Made by a program: the position numbers and the translations under genes. From an uncultured Pirellulaceae bacterium (GTDB taxonomy: Bacteria > Planctomycetota > Planctomycetia > Pirellulales > Pirellulaceae), in the NCBI GenBank assembly GCA_938010615.1, contig CALLUY010000187.1:1-57557 (forward strand): 57,557 nucleotides of DNA, in the 5' to 3' direction. Below, in pieces: positions 9,116 through 18,448 of the stretch (the stretch's first letter is position 1; each line of letters opens with the position of its first letter). Under the pieces are notes generated by a model that was not told where the DNA came from, did not search any database, and worked only from the letters and a program-made list of their open reading frames with translations.

Positions 9116-10936
9116 TCAATCTGAAGTGTAACGGACGTTTCGAAGCTGAATTTCGTTGCCATCGAATTCCTTTTCACCCTTCAAATACAAGGGGGAAGTA
9201 AGATCCTTGAGGTTTGCCTTGGCGTCCACTTTAATCAGCTCTTCAATCGGTATCGACCATTGCTTCCATTGCTCGGACAGCTGGTACTTTTCGGCAGGAC
9301 CGAACAACACCCCATTGTTCGTTTGGTTTCCTGCGGCGTAGCGACCGGTTTGAAAGCCTGTTCGGAACTGCGACTTGGTGGTCCCTTTAATTTCAAAATG
9401 CAAATGGCCTTTTTTAAAGCGGGACAAATTCTCGCCAACGGAATCTGATTGAATTTCTAGGCCACATCCCCACCACGCTCCGGTACCGGTACCAACATGC
9501 ATTTCACCATCGACGCGTTTGACCTCACAGGTACCTTCCCAAACATTGAGCTTCACCGGCTTGCTGGGGAACGAAGATTCCGCGGTGTTGTCTGGTGACA
9601 TTGTCTTGTGGAACACGATGTAGTTCTTCTCAGTGACGGGAGTTCCAATTTTTCGTTCACTGTTAACATTTGCCAACACGGTGCCGTCCCAGTTCCCGGA
9701 AACCGGCACCGGCAACAAACTCGCCAACAATTTATTCTCATCTCCACCAAACGTTTTCGTGATCGGATTTCCACCACGTGTCAGTCCTTCGAAAACTCCA
9801 GCATCAACCCGATCCCACAACGCGTATTTGGCTCGCCCTTGTAGATCAATTAAGCCAAAATGGTTTTCGGAGCCATCGGCACTCCCAAGGTCTTTCCACT
9901 TTTCATCGAAAGTTTCGAAGTAAAAACACGAGATATGTTCTTTCGCTGTCCAGGCTCGCATCGAGTCATAAAATCGTTTCGCTTTGTATTCGTCCGCGGC
10001 TTGCGACCCGTTGCCACCATAGAGTGCACCACAGACTGACGACCAACCGGTTTCGCCAATGTGGATCGGCTTGTTCACCCCAAGGCCCGAAACATAGTCA
10101 GAGACCTTTTTGTACTGAGATTTTGCACGTTCCATTGCACGGTCCACAGCCGCGTCAGCTTTCTCTTTCGCGGAAAGTTGTGCATCGGATTCCGGCGCGA
10201 TCCAAAAATCGGAATCGTAGTGCGTATCATGGAACGGATAAGTGTGCATCGAAATAAAATCCACGGCTCGAATCAGCTTTTCAAGATCCGGCTTGTGGTA
10301 GGCGACGGCTTCTCCGCCCCAAGACGCAAAGTTATCCGAACTCGTAATCCAAACGTCCGAAGACAGCTTGCCCGATTTCTTGAGATCCTGAAGATGGTTC
10401 ACCCATTTCAAAATGACGCCCGGCTCAACAAAGTAGTTGGTCGCCCAATGAACCATCGCTTCATTACCGACCGCGATCATTTTGACAGTTTTCGGATACT
10501 TGTTCGCCAACGCGACCGCGGCACCGACTTCTGCTGAATTGTTTTTTTCGTCGCCGAAATCGTGATCGGCGTTCTCACCCCACGCAGCTTTGCAATCGAT
10601 CCACGCGCCAAGCATGACATACATCTCGAAATCAGGGTTCTCCTTTTGAAGCTGATCGATTGCTTCGAGGAGATTGTCGACTTGTTTGAATTGCTGAGTG
10701 TTATACGTCCGAATCAGCTTCACACCGATCGCGGACAGGATCTTCATATCCTCTTTCAGTTCTTCGACTGAAGGAACTTCGTCTCGCGTCGCGCCTCGAT
10801 AGCCACCGTAAGAAAACGCAACGCAATCAGGATTGCCAAGGATTTCTTTGGCAGTGCTATCGGCAAATGATTTGCCACAACCAAACGATGTAAGCGAACT
10901 CAAGAGCGCGAGCAGAATGATGGAACAGAGTTTCAT
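9116..10936 (-). CDS. GH17-like beta-1,3-glucanase lipoprotein with C-terminal sugar-binding-like domain
   Basis: This is a 606-aa protein starting at the ATG at 10936, which gives a clean lipoprotein signal (MKLCSIILLALLSS..., lipobox SFGC, Cys20); the longer frame to 11008 would bury it. The GH17 style barrel shows YGGYRG and KLIRTYNT near the start, acid/base Glu159 in AVGNEAMVHW and nucleophile Glu295 in IHIGETGWS. Bacterial GH17 members cleave or transfer beta-1,3-glucan (laminarin-like) chains. Residues about 450-606 (NVWEGTC..., WWGCGLEIQS..., then LHFEIKG) look like an ExoP-type galactose-binding beta-sandwich. Its stop overlaps the possible TTG start of the next hydrolase. I infer that the pair acts on one polysaccharide, perhaps a marine beta-glucan. 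Confidence 0.85.
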   Translation of the reverse strand: MKLCSIILLALLSSLTSFGCGKSFADSTAKEILGNPDCVAFSYGGYRGATRDEVPSVEELKEDMKILSAIGVKLIRTYNTQQFKQVDNLLEAIDQLQKENPDFEMYVMLGAWIDCKAAWGENADHDFGDEKNNSAEVGAAVALANKYPKTVKMIAVGNEAMVHWATNYFVEPGVILKWVNHLQDLKKSGKLSSDVWITSSDNFASWGGEAVAYHKPDLEKLIRAVDFISMHTYPFHDTHYDSDFWIAPESDAQLSAKEKADAAVDRAMERAKSQYKKVSDYVSGLGVNKPIHIGETGWSSVCGALYGGNGSQAADEYKAKRFYDSMRAWTAKEHISCFYFETFDEKWKDLGSADGSENHFGLIDLQGRAKYALWDRVDAGVFEGLTRGGNPITKTFGGDENKLLASLLPVPVSGNWDGTVLANVNSERKIGTPVTEKNYIVFHKTMSPDNTAESSFPSKPVKLNVWEGTCEVKRVDGEMHVGTGTGAWWGCGLEIQSDSVGENLSRFKKGHLHFEIKGTTKSQFRTGFQTGRYAAGNQTNNGVLFGPAEKYQLSEQWKQWSIPIEELIKVDAKANLKDLTSPLYLKGEKEFDGNEIQLRNVRYTSD

Positions 10937-11015
10937 TGCTGATTTCAAAAACGATGTAATCGTGGAGGTAATTTCGCCGGTTACGCAATCCGTAACCTGC
11001 AACTCCATCTTACCA

Positions 11016-11888
11016 TCAACTCGCTTTTCGTTGGCCGAAATCCAATCCCATCAGCCAATCCACAGGCAACAGAAAGTACGCCACCAGAATGGCATTGAAG
11101 TGAAACCCGAAGTCAATGAACGTCGTCAGAACACCCAAATAGAAACCAAACAGCGCAAACCCAATGGCATATCGAAACCAACGATTCAGAATACAAAAAA
11201 TACTTAAACATTCGAGCGCGAGGGCTCCTGTTTGCATCCACGCCGTCAATCGAACATCCCATAGCAACAGTTTGCCAAACGGGGACGGCTTCCAGCCAAA
11301 AAGTTCCGTCCACAATTGCAATGAAACGCCGTTGCCCCAGTCAAATCCGCTATTGAGAATCTTCGAAAACCCGGCAAGCGAATGAAACCAACCCAGATAG
11401 AAAACGCATAGCCACAACACCCAGCGAGGGTACAGCTTCGTTTCCCAGAACGTCGAATCTCCGATCGCGTTTTTAATTTCGCGGTGTCGAAAATGAAACC
11501 ACATCGCATGAATGATCAGCAACCAATTCGTCACATTGAAGATGTGGGCTCCGTTGGTAAGGTTCTCCATCCGTAACGCCCAAGACATCGTGAACGCCGC
11601 AACAGTCAGCCAACACGAAAACGGAATCGCAACTCTCAACGCCCACAAAAACGCGCTTACAAACAGCACAACGCGAACGCCGAAAAACAGTTCCGGACTG
11701 CGAATAATCGATTCCGGCATCCAAGAGAAAACAGTTGCCGCATCGGATCGCCGTGGCCCACCATCAAATTCGATTGGCGTCCAAGCGACGACCATCGCGA
11801 ACAAGAGCAAGATCCACGTCGCGATCTGACCAAACTGCGGTGTTGCTTCATCCTGAAGCCAATCGAAAAATCGGTTCAGAAAATTCAC
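11016..11888 (-). CDS. HTTM-like multi-pass membrane protein
   Basis: This is a 290-aa protein rich in Trp and Phe with about six to seven hydrophobic segments. The segment pattern, the sequence FSKILNSGFDWGNG and the length suggest the HTTM (horizontally transferred transmembrane) family, related to vitamin-K-dependent carboxylase membrane domains, but no catalytic site can be assigned. It starts with GTG at 11888, overlapping the preceding stop by four bases (GTGA). The partner gene upstream encodes a membrane-anchored Cys-rich protein, and such HTTM-plus-small-partner pairs are common in planctomycetes in my recollection. A role in electron transfer, carboxylation or simple membrane support cannot be decided. 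Confidence 0.7.
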   Translation of the reverse strand: MNFLNRFFDWLQDEATPQFGQIATWILLLFAMVVAWTPIEFDGGPRRSDAATVFSWMPESIIRSPELFFGVRVVLFVSAFLWALRVAIPFSCWLTVAAFTMSWALRMENLTNGAHIFNVTNWLLIIHAMWFHFRHREIKNAIGDSTFWETKLYPRWVLWLCVFYLGWFHSLAGFSKILNSGFDWGNGVSLQLWTELFGWKPSPFGKLLLWDVRLTAWMQTGALALECLSIFCILNRWFRYAIGFALFGFYLGVLTTFIDFGFHFNAILVAYFLLPVDWLMGLDFGQRKAS

Positions 11889-12361
11889 TCCACGACCTGC
11901 ATTTCCGAATGGATCGAAATCGTGGCCTCTCGAACAGTTGCCTCAGGACAAGTCCCGTTGCAGCAAACGACGGATTGGCGAACGCGAATCGTCTTGCAAT
12001 CCGGTTTCACCGAAGAGGCTGTTTCTTTGAGATGGGCGACCACGCTTTCCAGTTCAGGGACTTCGCCAAACTCGTGCAAACGCGGCGTTGCTTCGATTCC
12101 CATCCCCAAACCAGGAGGATTCCCATCGTAAACCAGATGCAGCCCATACGATTCGAGGTCGAGCTCGTTGCCTTGGTCATCAAACAGCTGATAGGTGCAA
12201 TATTGCTCCGGCTGGTCACAGAACATCGGAGAAATGGTAAACGGATACATTTCACCAACAACCAACGGTGCCACCAAATTGATGATCACAAAAGAGACAA
12301 CCGCGATAAGTTCAAGTCGACGACTGGATGCGTTTTCAGGTTTTCCGTTGGCTTCATTCAT
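11885..12361 (-). CDS. membrane-anchored Cys-containing protein, partner of the HTTM-like protein
   Basis: This is a 158-aa protein not recognised as a named family. One hydrophobic segment near residues 18-38 (LIAVVSFVIINLVAPLVVG) is followed by the conserved-looking MYPFTISPMFCDQPEQYC, a soluble domain, and a Cys cluster near the C-terminus (VVCCNGTCPEA). The five or more cysteines suggest disulfides or metal binding on the periplasmic side. The stop overlaps the GTG of the HTTM-like gene, so the two are probably made together. It lies 14 bases after the 1,396-aa gene. Function unknown. Confidence 0.65.
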   Translation of the reverse strand: MNEANGKPENASSRRLELIAVVSFVIINLVAPLVVGEMYPFTISPMFCDQPEQYCTYQLFDDQGNELDLESYGLHLVYDGNPPGLGMGIEATPRLHEFGEVPELESVVAHLKETASSVKPDCKTIRVRQSVVCCNGTCPEATVREATISIHSEMQVVE

Positions 12362-12375
12362 GCAGATGCTTCCAA

Positions 12376-15300
12376 CTAAGCTGACTCATGCCGGTTGTTG
12401 GGAAGTTCTTCCAACTGCTTGCGCAAGTTTTCGATCGTCGGCTCAACGTCGCATCGCCAATCTGCGGCCGTTGACTTGAGACGCAATCTCGCTGGAAGAT
12501 GCAGTTGCTCGACCTCCTGTTCCAATGCGGCCAACCACGGAGGAAGCTCGATGCCGACGCCGGTTGTTGTTCGGCAGAAAGCCTGCGACTCGTGCTGTAG
12601 CAAATCAAACGCCTTCAGGGAATCACGCGTTCGCGGCTTTGCGACGGCGGGCTTGACCAGCGCGATCAGCCGGTCAATCTGAATTTGCGATTCGAAGCGA
12701 CCTTCAATGCGACGCCCCACCGATTCCAGTTGAATCGAATAGCGTTTTCGCAAATCCTGAAGTTCGTCGACGTATCGCTTGGCCTTTGGTGCAATCTTTG
12801 AGTTGAGTTCACGCCGCCACATTCGAGCAACATTGTTCTGTTTCTTGTCGACCAAAATCTTGTGAGCCCAAATGATTGGCTTCATCTTCCAGCGGACGCG
12901 ATCGTAGCTGCTGCGAAGACGCAAGAAGTCCAACAAAATGTAAATCTTGTCGCCGTGATCTGATTGCGTGGTCGTGGTGTTGTAGTCACGATACTCGGTG
13001 AAGTTCTCCATCACCGACTCCAGTACCAGCGTCAAATGAGCCACGACGCTGGGCCGCGAAATCTTGCCGCTGTCGATATCATCGAACAGCGCCAGCCCCA
13101 TCGTTTCGCCTGAATCTTCAACCTGTTCGATCCAGTGCTCCACGCCCTGATGCAAAATGGCCCGCACGTTGCCCAAATGCAAGAAATACTGCGTCAGCAA
13201 TCCATCGCCGTACTTTTTGACGAAATCCACCAGTGCCAACCAACGCGGTTTGTCGTGAACTTTCTCCAACACGCTCAATCGGAGCGTCTTGCTGTGCTCA
13301 AGCCACAATTGAAGCATCGATTCGGTCAGCAGCTTCTGACACGCAAACAGATCCTCTTCTTTTTCATCTCGCTCGCCAACGGCCTCACCATTGGTCGCAT
13401 CCACCAGCGAATCGACCATCGATGTGTAAGCCACTTTAAAAAGCTCGTCGAATTCGGTGACCGCTCCGAGCGCGACGGGATGCCTTTTTTCCATTCGCAG
13501 TACGGTTTGCGTCAACACCCACGTCTCGGTAAACATTCCAACGTCAGGCAACGTCCGCAGCAACTCCAGCATGTTGGATTGTACGAGCCGGACATCCACA
13601 ATCGATCGCGGATCGCCCCCACGCGTGAGAGGCACATAAAGAATCGGTTGGCTTTCAAAGTACTCGACCAACGCATCGAAACTGCTGGCGATGTGATCCG
13701 GATTCTGCATCACGAATCCAGCCAGCGTATTGATTAGCGGGGACAGACTGTCAGAAGAATCGTCGCACTGCTCATCGGCCGAACGATCTTGCAAAATAAA
13801 ATCGATTGACACGACAACCGCTCGAAGCGATCGAACCGCGTTCTCTGTTTCGACACAAGTATTAATCGTTTGCTCAAGCAAAGATTCCTTGAACAGGCGA
13901 TGTTGGTCATAGACGACCATCGAATCTTGATCGCCGCGGGTATCGGGCAATTTGTACGCGTTGATCGAGTCCAACAAATCAAGAAGCCGACTGCGATTCG
14001 AGTCCGCTTGGCGAACCCAGCTTTCAATCGTATCCCGTCGAGCCGCAAGTCTCTGTGCGTGCGACGTAGGGACTTCACCTTGCTTGAGTCGATCTGCTTG
14101 TCCAGCAAGCGGAATGGTTGAAGCGATACGCCAATAACTGGCAAGGTTGCCCAAGAACTCAAGCCGATCGAGCACTCGATCGATCTCTGCATTGAGCGCT
14201 TCGTCGCTCTCAATGTCGTAACTGCCGCCACCGCCGTCATGGATCTCGCCTTCGAATCCGTCGTCCGTCGTGTCGGTATAGACGAAGTTTTCGTAAGCCG
14301 CCTCAAAGAGTTCGCTGGATGAATCGTCTTGCTGATCATCATCTCCAAGAATCTCGGCATCCGATTTTCCGGTGTCAATCCGACGATCGATTTCAAACTG
14401 CGGCACATCCCAATACTGATCCGCGTTCGCTTCGAGGAAATCGTAGAACCGGCTAATTTTAGTCCACGTTTCCTGAACCGATTCGCAGTCAACGAACTGC
14501 TCCTGATCAACGCAGCGTTCCAGCAACAAACGTTTCTGTTCGGCGATCCACAGATACATCAAGTCATGAAATGAACTGGCACCCTGCTGCAGGCCAACGG
14601 TGGAAGATTGACCCAACCAATGAATCAAAAGAGCAGTCGTGGTCGTGTAGTCTTCGCGTTGCAATAACGCGTCGATCACCAACTTGTAAGCCTTTGGCGA
14701 ATCGAACAGCTGAGCATGTTTGGCCCAGAACCGAATGTCGCCCGCTTCAGCACCACCTTTTTGCCAGAGGTTCAACGCTTTGGAAACGAGTTCTGCGGCG
14801 TCAAAAATTTCAGTCGGATCGACCGCATCAACTGACATCACTTCATAAGCCGCGTACTTTCGCCACCAACTAACCACTGAATTGAATTCAGCCCGAACAC
14901 GCTCCGCCATCTCAGTTTCATCCTGAGCAGCGGCTTGACTCCACAATCGTGAATAGAGTGCCAGAATGCTCTCAACAAGATCCACCAACTCGTAGGCGCG
15001 ATGATCTCGAACGGAATCCTGAAGGGCAGGGAACAAACTGTAGTTTGCGTCGAAGCCAATAATGTTCCAAGGATCAACAATTGCTCCGCAGCCAATCCCC
15101 CGCTTGAGAAGCTCGACCATTCGACGAGTGGCCTTAAGCGCACCTTCGAGGTTCTTCTGTTCGATCGCTTGGAACGACACCGCCAACAAGCAGTCGATGC
15201 GACACACGATTCGCGCCGAAGCAACCGGAACCGTTTCCAGTTGCATTTGCGCCGCCGCCGGGAAACCCATGCGGGCAAAAATGGACGCCAAACGACAGTT

Positions 15301-16566
15301 GACCAACTGCGATGCTCGGCGAGCAGAAAGATTTGCGTTTAACGTCTGGCGGGCGGCCCCCAACGGTTGGTGTCGTTCGATCGCCTCCTCATTAAGTCGC
15401 CTGCGATGTTTTTCCGGCAATCGCTCGACGAGCACTTCATAGAATCGATCTCGATACCGGGCAACGACCGGCAGCAAAGTACCAAGCGTCGTTTCTGAAT
15501 CCCAAGCCCCAATGAAGTCTCCTGAAATCGCCGACGCCATCAACATCGTGCATGCCAAAACTGCGGCGGCTTCGGTCTCGAGTTCTTCTCGAGAAAGTTC
15601 ACCTTTTTCAACTTCGTCACGAACTCGGGTCAGCAACCCGTCAAGCGTCACTTGATGGACAATGAATCGACGATAGTAGCCATCGGGTCCAACCTGTTGC
15701 TCATCCCAAGTTCCGAAATGGTGATTCGGCCGTTTGTTGATCGGATGATCGAAATCAAAAGCACGCGGATCGATCGCAAGCTCATCCATGTTTTCGGGAT
15801 TGAACTTCGCGGCCCGCAGAATTTCGTCCGGGGTCGCTCGGATCAGATCAACTGCCATCTGAACGATCGTTTGATAGGGTCCGTCTGCGGCGCCGACACC
15901 TTCCACGTAAACCGGAACCGGACGAATCCACTCATTTGGATAGGCTTCGATTTGTTGCGATTCCAATGTCGCGATTGGGCGATGACCAAGGTGATCATTG
16001 AATTTTTCGAGGACTTTGGCCAGCAACTGTTCATCATTCAAATCAATCAGCTGTAACACCGTTTCAAAAACGCGTGCCACGAAAAAGGAATTGAACACGA
16101 AATCCGTTCGCTGATGGAAAAGCACGTCTCGATGAAACTCCAACCACTGGGGCAGAAAATCATCGAAGACAAACTTCAAAACGCGGCGAGCCTGTTTCGG
16201 ATCTCGAAACGTGTCGCTGTTCTCTGCAAGGAACTCGAGTCGCTGCTTTAGGACATCGGAGACTTTCTTCCAGGTCAGACAATCTGCATCGGACTGGTCG
16301 TCGGCCGAAGTTTCAAACGGATCGTTCTTGTCCAGTAGTTGCTCGACGGAGGTTTCTTCATTGGAGCGTTTGTTGCTGCGGGCCACATTGTGATCGGCAC
16401 CGTTGAGCAATTCGCACAACAGTTTCTCTGGCTGCGAGTGCTGGCTGAAGAGTTCGTTGAGCTGACGAAAGAAATTTACGTCATGATTTCCGGACGAAAA
16501 ATTCAGGTAGCCAAGAATTTTGTCCAGTGATGCATCGACCGGATTTTCAGGGTTCGTTCGTCCCAT
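12376..16566 (-). CDS. very large soluble protein of unknown function (1,396 aa)
   Basis: I do not recognise this protein. The ATG at 16566 is preferred over 16587 because a GGAG sequence sits at proper spacing before it. There is no signal peptide or membrane segment, so it is probably cytoplasmic. The predicted fold is mostly helical, with many leucine-rich amphipathic stretches resembling alpha-solenoid repeats, and acidic linkers around residues 770-800 (DGGGGSYDIESDE). Charged residues are evenly spread and no catalytic motif stands out. It leads a run of closely spaced minus-strand genes (Cys-rich protein, HTTM-like, two glycoside hydrolases). Whether it is functionally linked to them is unknown. 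Confidence 0.75.
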   Translation of the reverse strand: MGRTNPENPVDASLDKILGYLNFSSGNHDVNFFRQLNELFSQHSQPEKLLCELLNGADHNVARSNKRSNEETSVEQLLDKNDPFETSADDQSDADCLTWKKVSDVLKQRLEFLAENSDTFRDPKQARRVLKFVFDDFLPQWLEFHRDVLFHQRTDFVFNSFFVARVFETVLQLIDLNDEQLLAKVLEKFNDHLGHRPIATLESQQIEAYPNEWIRPVPVYVEGVGAADGPYQTIVQMAVDLIRATPDEILRAAKFNPENMDELAIDPRAFDFDHPINKRPNHHFGTWDEQQVGPDGYYRRFIVHQVTLDGLLTRVRDEVEKGELSREELETEAAAVLACTMLMASAISGDFIGAWDSETTLGTLLPVVARYRDRFYEVLVERLPEKHRRRLNEEAIERHQPLGAARQTLNANLSARRASQLVNCRLASIFARMGFPAAAQMQLETVPVASARIVCRIDCLLAVSFQAIEQKNLEGALKATRRMVELLKRGIGCGAIVDPWNIIGFDANYSLFPALQDSVRDHRAYELVDLVESILALYSRLWSQAAAQDETEMAERVRAEFNSVVSWWRKYAAYEVMSVDAVDPTEIFDAAELVSKALNLWQKGGAEAGDIRFWAKHAQLFDSPKAYKLVIDALLQREDYTTTTALLIHWLGQSSTVGLQQGASSFHDLMYLWIAEQKRLLLERCVDQEQFVDCESVQETWTKISRFYDFLEANADQYWDVPQFEIDRRIDTGKSDAEILGDDDQQDDSSSELFEAAYENFVYTDTTDDGFEGEIHDGGGGSYDIESDEALNAEIDRVLDRLEFLGNLASYWRIASTIPLAGQADRLKQGEVPTSHAQRLAARRDTIESWVRQADSNRSRLLDLLDSINAYKLPDTRGDQDSMVVYDQHRLFKESLLEQTINTCVETENAVRSLRAVVVSIDFILQDRSADEQCDDSSDSLSPLINTLAGFVMQNPDHIASSFDALVEYFESQPILYVPLTRGGDPRSIVDVRLVQSNMLELLRTLPDVGMFTETWVLTQTVLRMEKRHPVALGAVTEFDELFKVAYTSMVDSLVDATNGEAVGERDEKEEDLFACQKLLTESMLQLWLEHSKTLRLSVLEKVHDKPRWLALVDFVKKYGDGLLTQYFLHLGNVRAILHQGVEHWIEQVEDSGETMGLALFDDIDSGKISRPSVVAHLTLVLESVMENFTEYRDYNTTTTQSDHGDKIYILLDFLRLRSSYDRVRWKMKPIIWAHKILVDKKQNNVARMWRRELNSKIAPKAKRYVDELQDLRKRYSIQLESVGRRIEGRFESQIQIDRLIALVKPAVAKPRTRDSLKAFDLLQHESQAFCRTTTGVGIELPPWLAALEQEVEQLHLPARLRLKSTAADWRCDVEPTIENLRKQLEELPNNRHESA

Positions 16567-16799
16567 CACTCTCCGTCCCAATTGCATTTGTAGTTCATCA
16601 TTGAATCGCGACGCGTCACATTGGCGTCTGTGGAGCGTCTATCGTAAAAATCACCTTCAATTTGGTCTAGGGGATGTGTCCAGGTAGTGCGGCAGAACCT
16701 GCTTTTTCAAACAAGAAGTTTGTCTCATTCACGGAATCGCTATTGCTCTGGCGCCCACCATTAGGGACATTTTTTAAATACGGAACGCGGCAGGCAGAA

Positions 16800-17831
16800 A
16801 TGATTGAAAACAAAACATCCACTAGCACCGAATCGGATGCGAAAGTCCAACCGCCCGATCGGCCAGGTATTGGAGGATGCATCCTGAAAGTCGTCGCTGG
16901 CATACTGCTACTTGCGGTGGGGCTCTACGTACTTCAAACGATGATGGTCCCCGAGATTGCCGATGATAAAACGGTTGAGATTCAGTCCGGAAACGACGGG
17001 AAATCCGACTCAGATGCTTCAGTCCAGATCCCCGACGAGCCTAATAAGCCCAAGCGGCTCACAGACACGATCACGATCGAGAACGTCAACGCCGCCGACC
17101 ATCCGCTGGACCCGTTGATGGAACTGGCAAACCGCAGCCTTGAGATCATTGACTCAAAGTTCACCGACTACACAGCCAAAATGTTGTCTCAAGTGCGTGC
17201 TGGTGGCAAATTACACGAAGAGAACTTGATGTTCGTGAAAGTCAGACACGATCGCGAAATTGACGACGGTGAAAACAAAACGAAAATCCCGTTCAGCATT
17301 TACACGGAGTTCTTGAAACCGAAGTCGAAAGTCGGCCAAGAAGCGATTTGGGTTCGTGGAAAAGACGACGAACAGATTTTGGGGCACGGCACAGGGCTGC
17401 TGAACTTTAAAATCGTTCGACTGCCTCCCGAAGGTTCGTTTGCGATGAATGGAAATCGCTATCCGATTTATCAAATTGGTTTTCGCAATTTGATCATCAA
17501 GATGAAAGAGTTTGGTGAAAACGATCGTAAGTACGGCGAATGCGAAGTGCAGATCGAACGAAACCTGAAAGTCGACGGACGTTCGTGCACTTTGCTGACG
17601 ATCACTCATCCAGAGAAACGGGACCATTTCGATTACCACATCGCGAAGATCTACCTTGACGATGAATATGCGATCCCGACTGGCTACGAAGGCTACCTGT
17701 GGCCGGAAACCGAAGGAGCCGAACCGCCACTGCTTGAAAAATACTTCTATCTTGATTTGAAGTTAAATGTCAATTTGCAGGACATTGATTTCGATGTCAC
17801 CAACGACGCGTACAACTACCCCTCTTGGTAG
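16800..17831 (+). CDS. DUF1571 domain protein, single-pass membrane anchored
   Basis: This is a 343-aa protein starting at the ATG at 16800; an upstream frame to 16674 would add 42 improbable residues before a proline-rich cytosolic tail and a transmembrane helix at about residues 25-45 (ILKVVAGILLLAVGLYVLQ). The periplasmic part (about 95-343) matches my memory of DUF1571, a planctomycete family with a LolA-like beta-sheet: HPLDPLMELANRSLE, DYTAKMLSQVR, and the ending YAIPTGYEGYLWP then NVNLQDIDFDVTN. LolA-like folds bind hydrophobic ligands or lipoproteins; that role is inference. The gene is divergent from the 1,396-aa gene across 233 bases and is followed by a repeat island. Confidence 0.82.
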   Translation: MIENKTSTSTESDAKVQPPDRPGIGGCILKVVAGILLLAVGLYVLQTMMVPEIADDKTVEIQSGNDGKSDSDASVQIPDEPNKPKRLTDTITIENVNAADHPLDPLMELANRSLEIIDSKFTDYTAKMLSQVRAGGKLHEENLMFVKVRHDREIDDGENKTKIPFSIYTEFLKPKSKVGQEAIWVRGKDDEQILGHGTGLLNFKIVRLPPEGSFAMNGNRYPIYQIGFRNLIIKMKEFGENDRKYGECEVQIERNLKVDGRSCTLLTITHPEKRDHFDYHIAKIYLDDEYAIPTGYEGYLWPETEGAEPPLLEKYFYLDLKLNVNLQDIDFDVTNDAYNYPSW

Positions 17832-17923
17832 TGACCGACGGCAACACCATGCTCGTAGATTTGTAATCGCGAAACGTTTCAATACGATCCCGACGCGCAA
17901 GCTTTGATGTTGCACATATTTTT

Positions 17924-18121
17924 ATTCCGAAGGAATTTCAGCCATTAGCCGGAGGTCGAGCGTAGCGACCACCTCCGGAACCTTAAGGCTACACGATTCG
18001 ATCCTGAAGGGATCGCAGCAAACGCCCGCTGTGATCCCTTCGGGATCATGTTTGCTTTTCGACCGAATCCGGTGATGGCGCTGCGCTTATCACCGGCTAA
18101 TTGCTTGAATCCCTTCGGGAT
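17924..18121. repeat. REP-like composite: two inverted copies flanking a long palindrome
   Basis: Copy A (17924-17978, plus) and copy B (18069-18121, minus) share the same layout: a small palindrome of the form ATYCCGAAGGRAT, a linker with ATTAGCCGG, then a hairpin with a GAGCGTAGCGAC- or AAGCGCAGCGCC-type centre closing on CCGG. The hairpin stems differ in sequence but keep pairing, which is the sign of selection for structure. Between them, 18001-18046 forms another long hairpin (ATCCTGAAGGGATCGCAGC against its near complement, 17 of 19 matching). The layout resembles REP or BIME-type elements mobilised by RAYT transposases; none is encoded here. Confidence 0.8.
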
Positions 18122-18212
18122 GGGCCGATATGCAACTTCAAAACGCGCAGGCGAGGGATCCAGACATCCTCGGAAATATTCACTCGCTTGCGCTTTTTGA
18201 TGTTGCGCCATT

Positions 18213-18292
18213 GTCGCCTTTCGCTCCGCGAAAGTAGCGTTTGACACACTTTCGCGGAGCGTTTGACACACTTTCGCGGAGCGAAAGGCGAC
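18213..18292. repeat. perfect 23-base inverted repeat enclosing a 22-base tandem duplication
   Basis: The arms 18213-18235 (GTCGCCTTTCGCTCCG...) and 18270-18292 are exact reverse complements. Between and into the right arm lies a 22-base unit beginning AGCGTTTGACACAC that occurs twice in exact tandem (18236-18257 and 18258-18279). The structure could fold as a long stem with a loop containing one repeat unit. It reads like a REP-type hairpin in which the loop was duplicated. Two units are too few, and have no spacers, for a CRISPR. Confidence 0.85.
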
Positions 18293-18418
18293 TATCTCGT
18301 TAAGTTTGAAATTGCGACTTTCACAAATCATTTGCCATGGAAATGACCACCAATCTTGGAAAACGCGCAACTTCAAAACTTGCGCTTCGGGCTGGTATTG
18401 AGATAGTCCGACATCCAC

Positions 18419-18448
18419 AAAAAAAGCGGCGTCCTTGTGAGACGCCGC
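18419..18448 (-). terminator. Rho-independent terminator of the DUF937 gene
   Basis: On the minus strand an 8-base perfect GC stem (GCGGCGTC with GACGCCGC) and a 7-base loop are followed by seven T residues. It lies 26 bases past the DUF937 stop codon and is correctly oriented for it. Confidence 0.88.

Larger units (their letters stand above)
17895..18388. repeat. four dispersed copies of a short GCGCAAG-TTTGA-GTTGC motif
   Basis: Related sequences occur at about 17895-17915 and 18189-18209 on the plus strand and at about 18131-18153 and 18363-18388 on the minus strand. They share the core TTTGAWGTTGC flanked by GCGC-type ends. They bracket the larger hairpin units, so they may be the outer ends of the same repeat family or a separate degenerate element. 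Boundaries are approximate. Confidence 0.5.

Noticed and set aside
18236-18279. Possible CRISPR from two 22-base repeats
   Set aside because: There are only two copies, directly adjacent with no spacer, inside an inverted repeat, and no cas genes.
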